Positions 42,605-54,484 of a DNA stretch of 64,000 nucleotides are shown here, one piece after another. Within the stretch, counting starts at the first letter, position 1, and the number at the start of each line of letters is the position of its first letter. The notes under the pieces are model-generated. The model was not told the DNA's origin and searched no databases. It saw nothing but the letters and a program-made list of their open reading frames with translations. The position numbers and the translations under genes are program-made. The stretch comes from Cladopsammia gracilis. Taxonomy: Eukaryota > Cnidaria > Anthozoa > Scleractinia > Dendrophylliidae. The DNA is taken from NCBI GenBank assembly GCA_022457155.1, contig JAJGOT010000002.1, forward strand, positions 1,536,001-1,600,000. Reading direction: 5' to 3'.

Positions 42605-43206
42605 TGAACCTCTTTAATATGGACACCCAAGGGACAGAACAAAGTGTCTGTATTAGAGAGGTGTCCCTATGTCACCTCAACATTCCACTGACAGTTTCAA
42701 GTGCTCAGTAATTAAAAACAGGTCCATGCTCTTCTTTTAACTGCATCTAAATTGATTAATATACATCATTGAGACAGTGTCTATCATTAGCATACTACAT
42801 GTACATTTCATCTACATACTGTATACGATCTTGTCACTGTTTTGAAGTGAAACCAGAACTACAATGCAATGCTGCTTGTTAAAAAGTAATATAAAGTATA
42901 ATTCTGAAAACCTTTTTGGATATTTCCTTTGTAACATGTACAAACAGGGCATATGTATAACATACACGCACTATCATCGCCTGATCACTGGAGTGTCCAT
43001 AATATAACGAGGTTAAGTTAATATGAACTTGCTTTCTGGGGCCGAGATTTAGTGTCCGTTGTCCCGTATTGGAGAGGGTCTGTATTGGAGAGGGTCTGTA
43101 TGAGAGAGGGTCCGTATAACAGAGTTTTTTTTTTAAAGAAAATGTGAGAATTTTTTAGGGACATAGGAAACTCTCTGTAATAGAGGTGTCCGTAAGGAGA
43201 GGTTCC
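42605..43206. mobile_element. Element with GAACCTCTTTAATATGGACACC-like ends
   Basis: GAACCTCTTTAATATGGACA at the left pairs imperfectly with GTCCGTAAGGAGAGGTTC at the right. The right half repeats TGTATTGGAGAGGGTC. No protein frame with a known domain. Confidence 0.6.
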
Positions 43207-43519
43207 ACTATACTGGTGGCTGGTCCAAACCAAACAACCTTCTGTGGGAGAGGTATAGATGTTTTTTGGAACAACACAATCCCTGTACCAGGAAAAATAC
43301 TATTAACATGTCCCAGAAAAAAAAAAATTGCTTGAAAATACATGCACTGATCACTCAAAAAGATCCTACTCCACCCCTAAGCATATACTGCCAATCACAT
43401 TATTGTATTATTAATATTTCTAGTTTCAATAGGAAGTTAATGTAACTTTTGATTTTTAAGATCACATAGCTAGATCACATAAATCTCTGGATTTTCTTAA
43501 ATTTTTAATTTCCTTTCAG

Positions 43520-43621
43520 GACATATTCCCTGACAAAGCCACAGAAAGAAATATTCTCTCTTGCCATGTGAGGTGCCCCAGTGAAGGATGTGAGTGGACT
43601 GGGCAGACAAGATATGTTGAG
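43520..43621 (+). CDS. TRAF-like gene 3, first zinc-finger exon
   Basis: 102 bp between TTTCAG and GTAATG, phase 0. Encodes DIFPDKATERNILSCHVRC and GCEWTGQTRYVE, a TRAF-type finger with C..C spacing (CPSEGC). Splicing to 52,628 across the retrotransposon would join it to the second finger. Confidence 0.87.
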
Positions 43622-44983
43622 GTAATGGAAACTTCTAATAATGTATTTAACAATAATTTTTGAACTCTTTTTCTGTTGTAAGGAAGTTAGTATTTGTATG
43701 GGCAGGGACAAAACGTGGGGTACCCCTGCCTAGGCCATGAAGTAGCCATGGCCTACTGGTGGTTAATTTTAAATAAATAATTCCCCTTGAATACCATAAA
43801 ATCTCTGTGTTGAGTTCCAGCCTTTAATTGTACCACTTCGTACAACTTAAGGACAGGGAGTTTGTATTAACTGAGGGGTAGACTAAAAAGTGGGGGGAGG
43901 GGGGGGGGGGGGGAGGAAATCCAAATCTTGATTCTTGAAAGCAAAAACAGATTTTTCACTAAAATCCTAAGTGAAAAGTCCAGGTAAGATTTCAGAGTGA
44001 TTTCATTTCCGTTTACAAAATCATCTCTATTCAGGATAACTTCATTTGTATACCAGTCCTTTAATCAGTAAGTTCAGTTGAAAGTAGATCATACCGTGCT
44101 TGTTGATCCCGAGTAGTTGATACAATTAACAGTTATAGTGCGAAAGCGAAGCGCTATATCACCGTATACTTAGCCGACAAGGCCGTAAGCCGAGTCGGTT
44201 AAAATCAGGCGATATTGTTTAATTGTGCAAGCTTGAGCACTATAACTGTTTTATAATTCAACACATTGATAACAAATCACAGTTTCCAGAAAAAAATCAT
44301 TGAGATATACAACCTTTTATTGAGTAAAAAGGCTTACAACAATATTTTACCTCGTGCCATTTCTTAAACAACAAGCAGCAAATGCCGAAACTTTTGCCAA
44401 GCTAAAATTAATTTAGCATACACAATCAGTTGAGAGTTTCTACGAAGAGCATTCGTCTACTTAAAGAACAGGACAGAGTAGTGACTACACAAATTAAAAC
44501 ACAGTTAACTTGTCGATGGAGAGTACTTAAATGACGGGTAGGTGCCAATTGTGAGCAATGCAAGCAATAAGCAATTGAGTGTGCGCAAAATGCAACAAAA
44601 GGGGGTAACCATGGCAACCCCCCATGGGTCCCCTCCATAGAGAAACAGCTCCAAGCAGAAACGCAAGTGCTTGGAGAAAGGAGGACCCGCAGGGAGGCAG
44701 CCATGGGGACGACCCTCCAAAGATGACTCCAAGCACGTGTAAGGCACCACCCTCCGAGCAATGCAAGTTGGCCAAATACAGTCAAATGAGAGGCAAGGCA
44801 ATAGGCAACGATTAAAGGCACGGCACCAAAGGCCACAATTTAGCTACAGAAACAGGCAGGTATGCTAATAATGGCAAAGGGGCAATCAATAAAACTGAAT
44901 GAACATTAACCCACCAGAAACTAACAGGTCAGGGGTTTGGCTGTGCAAATTATTACATCGGGAGGCATTTGAATATACTGTTT
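43622..44983. other. Intron 3 of gene 3 left of the retrotransposon
   Basis: A G-run lies at 43,892-43,913. A small MITE at about 44,129-44,250 has AACAGTTATAGTGC ends. The stretch 44,420-44,980 may be the 3' untranslated part of the minus-strand retrotransposon; the frames there (44,426-44,836) have no domain. Confidence 0.5.
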
Positions 44984-45964
44984 TTAAGCATCACTCTTCC
45001 AGCGACCCAAAACTTGAATGAGGTGATCTGGAAGACCAGCCCGTGCTGCTGAAGTGGCTGCACCGATTCTGAAACTGTGACTTGAGAAGTTACCCGGGAC
45101 CCCAGCCGCCAGAAGAATAGCCCTTAACCTATCAGTAAGGAAAAAGCGTGTCAAAGGAAGGCCATTCTCCAGGAGGAACAGAGGTCCAGGATTGTTACCA
45201 CGACGCGCCAAATAGGAGACAACTGCTTGAACTGCGCACAGGGGAGGAGAACCACACCTATTCAAAATTTTGCACCCTTTCTGAAAGGGGTCAGTTTTGG
45301 ACGCTTTTATGAAGATTTAAAGGCAGGACAGATTTAGAGGAACATCAACAGCAACATCTGCAACCGATAGGTGACATATAGGGTTGAAGGCTGACAGACT
45401 GGAAACGGTGAACTCCGCTGACCTCAAGAAGCCAAAATAAGCCAATGTACAAGATGCCCAAAACATAACATCGTCAAACAAATTGAAATCCACAGCAGAA
45501 TGAATAATACGGAGAATGTCGCTGGAAACTGGTAAACGTGGATTGGTAGGCAATGTACCCTGAGAACGCTTTATTCCCCTGACAACTCTTTGCAGCTGAA
45601 CGCAGTTTTGCAAGGGGTCGGCGAAACCCTGATCCACATGAAGAGACCGCACAGCAGACAAATAGACTTTAAGTGAAGAATACCGCAGAGAATCAGCCAC
45701 ATATGTGACAAACAGGCACAGAGTCCATTCATCTGCAGGACATGGAGAGCCAACAGAGCTAAGACGTCCACTTATATAGCAGAAATTGATGAACTTTGCT
45801 TGTGCACAAGAATGGGTGTGGCGAGTTGAAGCAGCTAAACCGTGGTACATGAAGGATAGGCAGCGAGATTCTAAATCACTGTTGAGAGCTGAGCTAAAAG
45901 ACGAGGAGAGATGGAGACTGGAAACCTCTTGGCAGTAGGGGCTTGAGAACGGAAACCCTGGCAA
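44984..45964 (-). pseudogene. Tyrosine recombinase of the DIRS/Ngaro-type retrotransposon
   Basis: The two frames 45,317-45,964 and 44,984-45,265 are parts of one YR protein, separated by a frame break in 45,265-45,317. The N-terminal half has the core-binding segment (STRHTHSCAQAKFINFC) and an arginine context in TLAYFGFLRSAEF. The C-terminal half has the HxxR box SSHSFRIGAATSAARAGL followed by GRWKSDA. A TAA at 44,984-44,986 ends the frame; the same frame continues with a tyrosine (KQYIQ), the likely nucleophile, two codons later. So the copy is inactive. This enzyme would integrate a circular cDNA. Confidence 0.85.
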
Positions 45965-46530
45965 TTAAAACGGGACAAGGCATCAGCTACACCATTATTT
46001 TTTCCTGGGACGTGGACTGCAGTAAAAGTAAAGCTAAGGCACGCTGCAACTTTGAGTAAGCTACGTAACAAATGCATGATGTTTGGGTCTGGGGAGGTAC
46101 GTGAATTGAGTATGTGAACCACAGCTTCATTATCAACGCGAAACAAAATCTGTTTGCGAGACCAATGAGAACCCCAGACATGGGCTGCCAACACAACAGG
46201 AAAGAGTTCCTTATAAGCAATAGACAAATGAATTTGATGAGGAAGCCATTTTCCGTTGAACCATTCGGTGTCCAGTACTGCGCCATAGCCAATTGCACCA
46301 GAACAAACAGAGAAATCTGGGATGGGTTCAAGGGTGGGAAAAAGGAAAAAGGCAATCCCGTTCCACTGACCGAAAAATTCTACCCACCAAGCTAAGTCTT
46401 TGCAAAACTCCACATTAAGACGAATCGGATGAGAATCGTTCCGGAAACAAGACAATAGATCACTCATTCTGCGGAGAAAAGTGTGACCCGGCCACACTAC
46501 CATACACGCATGATGCAACCGACCAATCAA
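45871..46530 (-). pseudogene. RNase H part of the retrotransposon
   Basis: After a connection segment (IGRLHHACMVVWPGHTFLRR) the RNase H fold shows a degenerate first strand (CSGAIGYGAVLD), the acidic helix (IAYKELFPVVLAAHVWG), FRVDNEAVVHILNSR with the third acid, and HVPGKNNGVADALSR with the last. The frame overlaps the start of the recombinase frame. It is cut from the RT by the insertion at 46,545. Confidence 0.85.
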
Positions 46531-46544
46531 TGATTGAAGTTCTT

Positions 46545-47655
46545 TTTACTCGTGGCGAAGCACACGAGTTGTAAATCCGGCTTTGACTTTCCTTTTTTTT
46601 TTCGTGTCACATTAGCGCATGCAAATTTATGCACGCATATTTAAGTCTATGTCGACGACTATATGGCTTTCGGCCATGAAATACATACCGTAAAATCTCT
46701 CCGAGCAAGATAAAGAACTACAGCGTACAATTGCACACTTTCAAGACAATTCAAGGCGTTCATGGATGGATAGGACCGTTCGATATTGTGTTCGCCGCTT
46801 ATTCCTGTGGGATTTTTGCTCTGGCAAGTTCTGTGTTTTATATAAGCTTATTAAACTTTCCATTTGCTTAGCGATCGAGCTCCGGGACGAGCTGAAGTGT
46901 CAGCTACTGAATCTAGTGAATGCAGTGTAGTCTTACTTTTAAAACCGTGTATACGTGAAAGCATGATGAACGGGTTATCGGCAACAGTGTTTAAATAAAA
47001 TTCACTCACTCACTCACTCACTCGCTCCTTCCATCAGCTGTAATCTTAGTGAGCAAATGCTTTGTTACGAACATGTTTCGTAACAGGAATTCAACGTGAA
47101 TCCAACGATAACAATAATCAATTTGATGTAAACGAATATAGACAACAATAAGCTTACAGATGTTTCGCATTTGGAGTTTTTAGTGCAACATTAAAATCGA
47201 TCTAAAAGGATTTTGCAACGTAAACACGCGTTCTGATGCGTATCTAGCTTAAAATAATAAAATTTAGTTTTTAGGTAGTATGTGTTCTTGGACATCGCAG
47301 TGGATTGAGTTTGGGGCTTAGTTCTGGACGGCCCGAGTTCGACTCGACATGGACTCGACTGGACATTATGAAAGTGATGTACATTTTTTTTCGTTCGTCA
47401 AAAATCCTTACGTTTAATTCAGAAAAAAATATATATATCGAACCGTGTCAGTGTGAAAACGTAAGCTTACGGCAATATTGCGTTACGCGTTTCGCGTTAC
47501 GTGTTAGCATTTCTTCTTCTCGGCTTGGCTCTTAGGAGCCTTTGATTAGACATAATTTCAAGCTTATGTTTCTCTGTAAAAGCACTCAAATCACTCGGGA
47601 ATCAATGCTGCAATGATTTAAAGGCGCCACAAGTTCAAGCTGTGAACAGCTTCTT
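46545..47655. mobile_element. 1.1-kb insertion inside the retrotransposon, tRNA-like boxes inside
   Basis: TTCTT at 46,540-46,544 recurs at 47,651-47,655, and the RT and RNase H frames are colinear when the segment is left out, so this is an insertion with a 5-bp duplication. It holds a CACT tetranucleotide run at 47,003-47,025. At 47,291-47,350 are an A-box-like GCAGTGGATTGAGTTTGGGG and a B-box-like GAGTTCGACTC, as in tRNA-derived SINEs. No protein frame. Confidence 0.75.
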
Positions 47656-48526
47656 GTCTTGTACAGCATTTGCGGGTTGACCAATTAGTGAGAACGTCCT
47701 GAATTGCCAAAAACTTGTCAGCTGGAAGGCGAGCAATCTGAGCAGCTGTGTCTAATTCAATTCCCAAAACAACCATGCATGAAGCCGGACCCAGGCATTT
47801 CTGAGGGTGTAAAGGGAGACCCAAGCGTGCCACAACTGAAACAGCTACTTGAAGATAGGAGGCGCAGATGGGAGAATTGGCAGGGGCTGCCATGATATAA
47901 TCGTCTAAATAATGTAACAGGTCATTAATACCGTAGTCGTTTACAAGAATCCATTTGACCAGATCTGCCACAGAGTTGAAAATGGCTGGGGCAGAGCGAA
48001 GCCCGAAGGGTAAGGCAAGGTCCACGTAATAAGCATTGCGCCATTTCATGCCCAAAAGGTGGCGGTCCGAAGGGTGAATTGCAATATTTCGATATGCTGA
48101 CTCAATGTCGAATTTAGCCATAAGAGCACCAGGCCCAAATTTTGACACCATCTTGATAATGTCATCAATTTTGATGTACTGGAGATGCCAAGCAACAGGA
48201 TCAATGCCATCATTTACACTGTGACCCTCTGGGAAGGATAAATCCACAATAAGGCGCCATTTGCCTGGCTGTGCTTTCTTGGGAATGGCCCCAAAACTGC
48301 TGATGTGAAGATTTCTTACAGGAGGGGAGACAAAAGGGCCCACTACCCTGCCAAGCTCAACCTCGTTAGCCAAATAAGCATCGATTACGTCAGCATGTTG
48401 ATAAGCAGATAATTTGTTTCTCCTGGCTGATTTCAAAGTAACCGGTTTATCATAACCAAGTCTAAAGCCTTGACTGATGCCCTGAAGGACAAAATTGACC
48501 TTCGCCTTATCCAGATGGCGTCGCAA
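47618..48526 (-). pseudogene. Reverse transcriptase of the retrotransposon
   Basis: The frame covers the RT palm and fingers: PGKWRLIVDLSFPEGHSVND, AKFDIESAYRNIAIHPSD, LPFGLRSAPAIFNSVADLV, and the active-site box HYLDDYIM. The connection LGIELDTAAQIARLP follows. The frame runs into the 46,545-47,655 insertion at its 3' end, so the last residues are foreign. Catalytic aspartates appear preserved. It belongs to the same element as the recombinase. Confidence 0.9.
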
Positions 48527-48726
48527 TTCGGTAGCAAACAGACCAACTGCTGGTAGTATTGGCGAGGAGCCTACTGTAGGACGAAAACAAACAATCTTGG
48601 AATTCTTTTTTTTTTAATCGATGTGGGAAGTAAAATAAACCACCAAGTGGCGTGGCGGAAAGGCCCAACAGACATGAACTTATGTACAAGTTGTGTATAG
48701 CAAACAAGAAAAAACCCAACAACAAA

Positions 48727-49736
48727 CTAAGGCAAGAAGCAGCTAGTGGCGCTTTCGACGCTTAGGTTTGTCCAGATCTGGGGAGCGAGGACGAGAGGAC
48801 TGTGGAGCAGGAGATGTGCAAGAGGTGGCACGATGCTCACCGAGCATTTGCTGCACACATGGCGGAACCGACATTGCGAAGTAAGCGCGATGCAACGGCC
48901 CGCATTCCACGAGTGACAAACAATCTTTCTGAAGGTGTTACCAGAAGCCTCAGCCTGCGAAGCAAAAGAATTAGTTGAAGGCAGACGAGAGTGAACTTGA
49001 GCACCCGCGGTATGGTAGTTGAACAACTGAACGTTCATTGTTGACCAGTCGGTGAGTTTCACGGCGGCCGCGTGCTCCCTGAAGGTACGATCGTAGTTCA
49101 ACCAACAAAAACCGCTAAACTGACGATATGTTTGTAGTATTAATAACTTGTAGCAACGGTGCGGGAAGGTTGAGCAAAGGACGAGGAAAAAATAGAAAAG
49201 GCCTCCATCCACGAAGTGATGTCCGAGATCTGCCGCCTTGGCTTTTTGGGCGTGTGAGACAACACCAAGCGGCCGTCAAACCAAAGTTGTGGTTCGGGTT
49301 CGCTGACTGTGATGTTTTCAGCCAATAATTCCTCCAAATTCACGAATTTTCCAGCGGTGATTTGGGAGACGACCTTGAACAGCACGGGTGAATAGCCAGC
49401 GCTGATGACGAATGGCTGTTGAAATACTGCCAGTGAGGGGACCGAGGCATAACTTGCCACCGGACGCGTAGCAAAGGCCGAGTTAACCATGGCCGACAGG
49501 CTAGGAAATGTTGACAAACACGGCGCTGGCAACAGCAAAGTAGTTGGAGAGAACAGGGAAACAAAAGGAGGAACTACAAGTGACGACATACCTGTAGCTG
49601 TTGACGAACTAGCTGGCGAAGCAATGTGCAGAGATGCAGTCGGCGATGGAGCATAATTCACTGCTGGCTGAGAATTCCCTGGCTGAGAATTCCCTAAGAC
49701 CACAGAATTCCCTGGCTGAGAATTCCCTAAGACCAC
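48727..49736 (-). pseudogene. Gag-like ORF of the retrotransposon
   Basis: Two frames, 49,140-49,736 and 48,727-49,212, cover a Ser/Ala/Pro-rich N-terminus with a repeated NSQPGNS, a globular part (FVNLEELLAENI) and a Cys/His cluster (CHSWNAGRCI, CRFRHVCSKCS) like a nucleic-acid-binding knuckle. The frame changes within 49,140-49,212. A Gag role is inferred from position upstream of RT and the knuckle. Confidence 0.65.
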
Positions 49737-51360
49737 AGGTCTTAGTTTTCATGATTACGAAAACTAAGATGGGTCTTAGGTCTTAGGTCTTAGTTTTCGA
49801 GGGTCTTAGTTTTCGTAACACCCGATCAACAAGCAAGGTATGTTCTACTTTCGACTGAACTTACCGATCAAAGGACTGGTATACACATGTAGTTATCCTG
49901 ACTAAGCAATGATTTTGTATATGGAAATGAAATCACTCGGAAATCTTACCTGAACTTTTCTTTCCATGATATGAATACTTTGATTGTGCACAAAACAATG
50001 GCCGGACAAGGAAAGCCTGGTTTTCATGTCTGGAAAATCCCAGACGATTAGGGATTTTGCTGTTCGGGATCATCCAAGATTTTTCCGATATGTAGAGAAA
50101 ATCCCCAATCATGATCACAGAAATCTTGGACGTGTTGTATACCTGCCAACTTTTTCCGAGTGATAGGCGTGAGAATTTTTTCGTGGGAGTGCCAGGATTT
50201 CCGACAGCGACCCAACAAAATCCGAAGAGAAAGCTATCTATTCCAAAGATGTTCCGAAGAATTTGGAAGTTTCCATGGACCTCAGACCTCTGTAATTGTA
50301 ATGTTCAGAACGATAAAAAACCTACAAAAAGGTGCCATATTTTCATGAACGTAACTATATTTTAAATTGTGATCAGTTAAGGCTGATAGCTCAAATCTGT
50401 AAGTCAGGCGTGGGAAATTGCTCCGTAGGTGTGAGATTGGAGTTTTGGACTCGCAGGCGTGAGACTTGGCAGGTCTAGTGTCGAGAAAATAGAAACGCTC
50501 TCGATTTTCCCAATTTGTCTCCAACCATCCCAGATGATCGGGATGTCTACGATTGAGTGTTTTCATAAGTCGGCCAAACCTGGGACGGTCGGGAAACAGC
50601 GAAATTCCCGATTGTGTGGGATTTTCCCAACATGTGAAAACCAGGCTTAACAGTAAATTTGTATAAAAGACCGCTTGTTACTGGTACTGATACGTTTTAT
50701 CGAATCCTTTCCCCGGCATGAGTCATCCGGATTTCAAGTCTCATCTGAAGTAGCCGTTATGTTCTGATTTGGATTTTCTGGATGCATTTTCACTTAGTAT
50801 TTCAGTGAAAAACCTGCTTTTGTTTTTAAGAATCCAGATTTTGATTTCCCCTCCTCTCTCCCCCAAAAAACACAGTACCTTTTAATAGTCTACCCTTCCT
50901 TTTAATACAAACTCCCCATCTTTAAGTTGTGTGAAGTGGTATTTACAGTATTCAAGAGGAATTATTTATTTTTATTATATAAACACCAATGAAATACCAG
51001 GTGAGCTTTCGCACGTAAACATCATATCTTCACACGTGACAATAACATGTTATCTTCACATGTGGAAAGATCACAGTTGCTATGGTTACATAATAAATCG
51101 CGCCTTTCGCAACGGTGCCTTTGTCAAAGTAGTCTCGACACAATTTCAGAATGGCGGACGAACCTAACTCGAATCTAAATATTCTCGATTATCGACGATA
51201 ATTCTAAATGCAGATTTATTGATGTGTCCGAAGATGATGTTGACAAGCTTATTGCCCAACAAGAGAACGAAAATACGAAGAAAAAGACCATGTATGACCT
51301 CAACATTGTTGTTTTACTTTAGGACTACAAAAAAATATTTAAGTGAAATGGTTTGATTTC
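49737..51360. other. Intron 3 of gene 3, right of the retrotransposon
   Basis: The direct repeats of GGTCTTAG lie at 49,738-49,830. After that I see no gene. Words such as GCGTGAGAATTTTTTCG and its relatives near 50,170 and 50,440 suggest an old palindromic element at 49,960-50,650, but its ends are unclear. Confidence 0.4.
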
Positions 51361-51605
51361 ATTGGTGTTTATATAATAAACAGAACATTACATGGCCGCT
51401 TGAAGATACAAAATTTCTCTTCTCGTGTTGAAAAATATTGGTGTTTATATAATAAACAGAACATTACATGGCCGCTTGAAGATACAAAATTTCTCTTCTC
51501 GTGTTGAAAAATATTTCACTCGTTCGCTGCGCTCACTTGTGAAATATTTTTCAACACTCGAAGAGAAATTTCGTATCTTCGCGCGGCCATGTAATATCCT
51601 CTATA
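51361..51605. mobile_element. Palindromic element with a 77-bp tandem duplication of its left arm
   Basis: The 77-bp unit starting ATTGGTGTTTATATAATAAA occurs at 51,361 and again at 51,438. The right arm (51,535-51,600) is the complement of one unit (GAAATATTTTTCAACACTCG). The centre reads CACTCGTTCGCTGCGCTCAC. Confidence 0.88.
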
Positions 51606-52311
51606 TATCATTTCCGGCGGGGGGTACTCTTACCCTTACCCTTTCATATACCGTTTTTGACAGAAAAAGGTACCTCCCCTTTATTAAATACACCATTCAT
51701 TGAAAATGGTACCCCTTTCATTTCCCTTTTTATGCTTCAACTCGTGTTTTCGCTACCCTTTTCTATTCTTTGTGAAATCCCTACCCTTTCATCCGTATTA
51801 AGCCCATTATAGTGACTACCTCCCCTCTATCCCGGTATCATTTTTAGGATTTTTTTTTTAAGAAATTAACCACTGGTAAGCCATGGTTTACCCCATGGCC
51901 ACGTACTCCAGGTTTTGTCCCTACCCATATTGGTAATCCTATGAGTGTTAGTGCAACCATTTTACACTACAAGTGACATTTGAAAATTCTCTAGAATAGA
52001 TTGCTTCAGAAATTTACAGCCAGGTTTTTGGCCTTCACAAAATGTCCCTTTCTTTAAAGTTTTGCACTTTTGTTCCTTTGACAAATTTGTCATCTGCTTT
52101 CAGCCAATCAAAATGGAGCAATTTTTTCAGACAATTATAATAATAAGAGTGATTTATCATTGCATCCAATGTCTCAGCATTTATAATGCTTCCTATAATT
52201 TTAAAATGATGTTTCTGTTGTGAGCAATTGCAATTTCCTTGAATGTTATGTTTGCATAGGCAGTATATACAATAGACATTTTTATGGGTGTTCACACAAA
52301 ATTCAAATGTA
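51606..52311. other. Intron 3 of gene 3, nothing recognised
   Basis: 51,606-51,860 is rich in CCCTTTC words (TACCCTTTCAT and similar) and may be a diverged dispersed repeat. No gene is seen. Confidence 0.4.
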
Positions 52312-52597
52312 TATGTTGTAGTTCAATTTTAATATCCTTGGTTCAATTTTGATTTTTCTTTGTTTTATATTCATTATCATATATTAGCATAGAAAAGAAA
52401 AATGGAAAATCAAAATTGAACCAAGGGAAAAGCTGAACTACAACATACATATAAAACGTGAAGGTGATAGTCAATGTAACAGTGCTATAATTCAAAATCT
52501 TAGTTTTAGTAGCCGGTGACAGCCACCTCCTCCCCTCAGAAAAAAATCGCTTCTCTCCTCGATTTTTTTCTGAGGGGAGGAGGCGGCTGTCACGGGC
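52312..52597. mobile_element. Two MITEs before exon 4 of gene 3
   Basis: 52,312-52,447 is a TGTTGTAGTTCAATTTT palindrome. 52,512-52,597 has GACAGCCACCTCCTCCCCTC paired with its near-complement around an AAAAAATCG core; a relative lies at 58,528-58,589. Confidence 0.85.
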
Positions 52598-52627
52598 AAA
52601 GTTTTAGCTTCTGTTCAATTTCTGTAG

Positions 52628-52775
52628 ACCCATCTCCAGAGCTGTGGTTGTAAACTAATTCCATGTCCCAATTCTAACTGTCACATTACAATGGAAAGGA
52701 GACTTGTGGAAGATCATGTGGAGAATAGTGCAATGTAGTTACTGTGATGAGAAGCATGCTAAATGTGATGAAGAG
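52628..52775 (+). pseudogene. TRAF-like gene 3, zinc-finger exon A with 17-bp deletion
   Basis: Counterpart of 30,176-30,340 with intact splice sites (CTGTAG and GTAGTA). After the GATCAT that encodes the end of the first finger, 17 bases present in gene 2 are missing, which shifts the frame and opens a TAG eight codons on. As exon A is a phase-0 cassette, skipping it would keep the rest in frame; otherwise gene 3 makes a short protein. Confidence 0.85.
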
Positions 52776-53443
52776 GTAGTAATTTGATGGGATGGGATAA
52801 CTTTAATGGAGTTTGTTTTGTAAATATATTATTTGCAGAGTTTGGGGTTTTCCGTCGTATCTAGTTTTATTTACAATTATATTTATTTTTTGTGGAATTT
52901 ATAGTTTTGTAGTCAAAGTAAAAGACATTGGCATCAAAATGCTGACTCAAAAAAAGCAGCAACCAAATTTCATTAAATACAAGCCTGTAATACAGCTTAT
53001 GCATAAATAATAATGGTGGCCGATTTTTTGTTCTTTTGTATGTATGTTCTACACTTGTCATTAAGTCATTGAGAGTTAATGAAGACCTTAACCTGCACTT
53101 ATAGTGAATTTGATGAATAATATAAATGTACCTGGATTTTTGAAAACGTGATCAATGAAAATTTATGCAATTTCATTACAACTAGCCCAAACAAGGGTTT
53201 TTATGAGCCCGATCAGTCCGAAAATCACAGAGAAGAGAGAGAAGAGGGAAAGGGAGTGAGAGCGAGAAAAAAAGACTTGCAACAGTTTTTATATTGTGGT
53301 GCTTAGTTTAGAGATAGTTTTTGAACGACAGGAAAACAAGGCCAAGCACACTCACAGACGCTTCCTTAGGGCGACATGGTTTTAAAAAATCCAGCTATAT
53401 ATAATATATATATACATATACATATACATTGTCTTATTCTTAG

Positions 53444-53518
53444 AAACATGCCTCAGAATGTCAGAAGTTTCCTACTGATTGTCCCAATGTGTGTTGTGAG
53501 GTCATGGCAAGAGAAGAG
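53444..53518 (+). CDS. TRAF-like gene 3, zinc-finger exon B
   Basis: 75 bp between TTCTTAG and GTAAAG, phase 0. Encodes KHASECQKFPTDCPNVCC followed by EVMAREE. The glycine pair of gene 2 is replaced by Val and Cys, giving an extra cysteine. Confidence 0.84.
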
Positions 53519-53784
53519 GTAAAGAATAATGAATAATAAATAGAGGTTATTCTGTGAAAAGTAACGCAATACATTGTGCAGTGTTTACTTTTGTCCACCT
53601 CTAGCTCTTCAATTCAGCTGTTATTTCTTAGAGACAGACTTGACAGCTGATATTAACCCATAGCACCTTGGGGATGAGGGTCCAGTCCATATCTTAACTG
53701 GAATTCACGTAGAGAAAGGCCGTTAAAAATACTCTCTTTCCAGCTTGCAATTTAAACTAGAAAACAAAGATGTCTTGGCAATAT

Positions 53785-53912
53785 ATATGTTGTATCAAAT
53801 TTATCCTTGGTTCAATTTTTTTTTTGTTTTATATTCATTATCATATATTAACATAGAAAATAACAATGGAAAATCAAAATTGAACCAAGGATAAAATTGA
53901 ACTACAACATAT
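53785..53912. mobile_element. MITE of the TGTTGTGGTTCAA family
   Basis: Starts ATATATATGTTGTATCAAAT, with the complement of TGTTGTAGTTCAATTTTATC at the right end. Intron between exons B and C of gene 3; the paralogous intron of gene 2 has its own copies at 32,867. Confidence 0.82.
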
Positions 53913-54484
53913 ATTTTGAACAACTTAAAATTTTGCTTCGTCCAAAATTTGTTAGCTCCATTAATTAAATAATCAATTAATTGGGTTATTGTGTAAAGTA
54001 CCGTTTTCTTCCCTTATGGCACCTCAGAATCCTTTTTCTCTATCACAAACTTGCTATTACTTATAGGACGTTTTCACCTGATGTCAGAATACTGGTGTAC
54101 GAAACAAAAGGTTTCTCATTAGCTTCTATTGCTTTCCTTTGTCAGTTCCATATACCAGCACGGCTGCTGCGCTTATGTGCTTTAAATCCTCAGGGAATGG
54201 TTGCATTAACCACCTATATATGTGGTAATTTTAGAATACTTTCCTTTTGAAATCTGACACCCTAGCTTCTCTGTTTTACTTTAATGTGCTGTAACCTTTT
54301 TGTTGTTTAAAAGGTAAAAAATAAATACCAGTAAATTCAAATGAAATTAAGCCTGTCATAAACCTGTTTAAAACTTTGTCCAGTGGCAACAGTATGACAA
54401 ACTGTACTGTGACCGACAAATTAAAGAAAAGGATGCTTGTGAGTAGACGAATCACTTATTTAAGGTGTTATCTCTTTCTTTCAG

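Larger units (their letters stand above)
44984..49736 (-). mobile_element. DIRS/Ngaro-type YR retrotransposon in intron 3 of gene 3
   Basis: The order on the minus strand is Gag-like, reverse transcriptase, RNase H, tyrosine recombinase. Its RT (YLDDYI box) differs from the one at 1-1111 (YLDDG), so the window holds two families. The terminal repeats were not resolved; the word GGTCTTAG recurs at 49,738-49,830 next to the 5' end. An insertion of 1.1 kb splits RT from RNase H. Confidence 0.82.

Noticed and set aside
44426..44836. Three overlapping ORFs of 80-136 codons on the minus strand
   Set aside because: Cys/Leu-rich frames without domains in the likely 3' part of the retrotransposon; they overlap each other in all frames.
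46114..46395. Plus-strand ORF of 93 codons
   Set aside because: Antisense of RNase H.
49140..49736. Host Ser/Ala-rich secreted protein
   Set aside because: Position directly upstream of a retrotransposon RT and the following Cys/His knuckle mark it as Gag.
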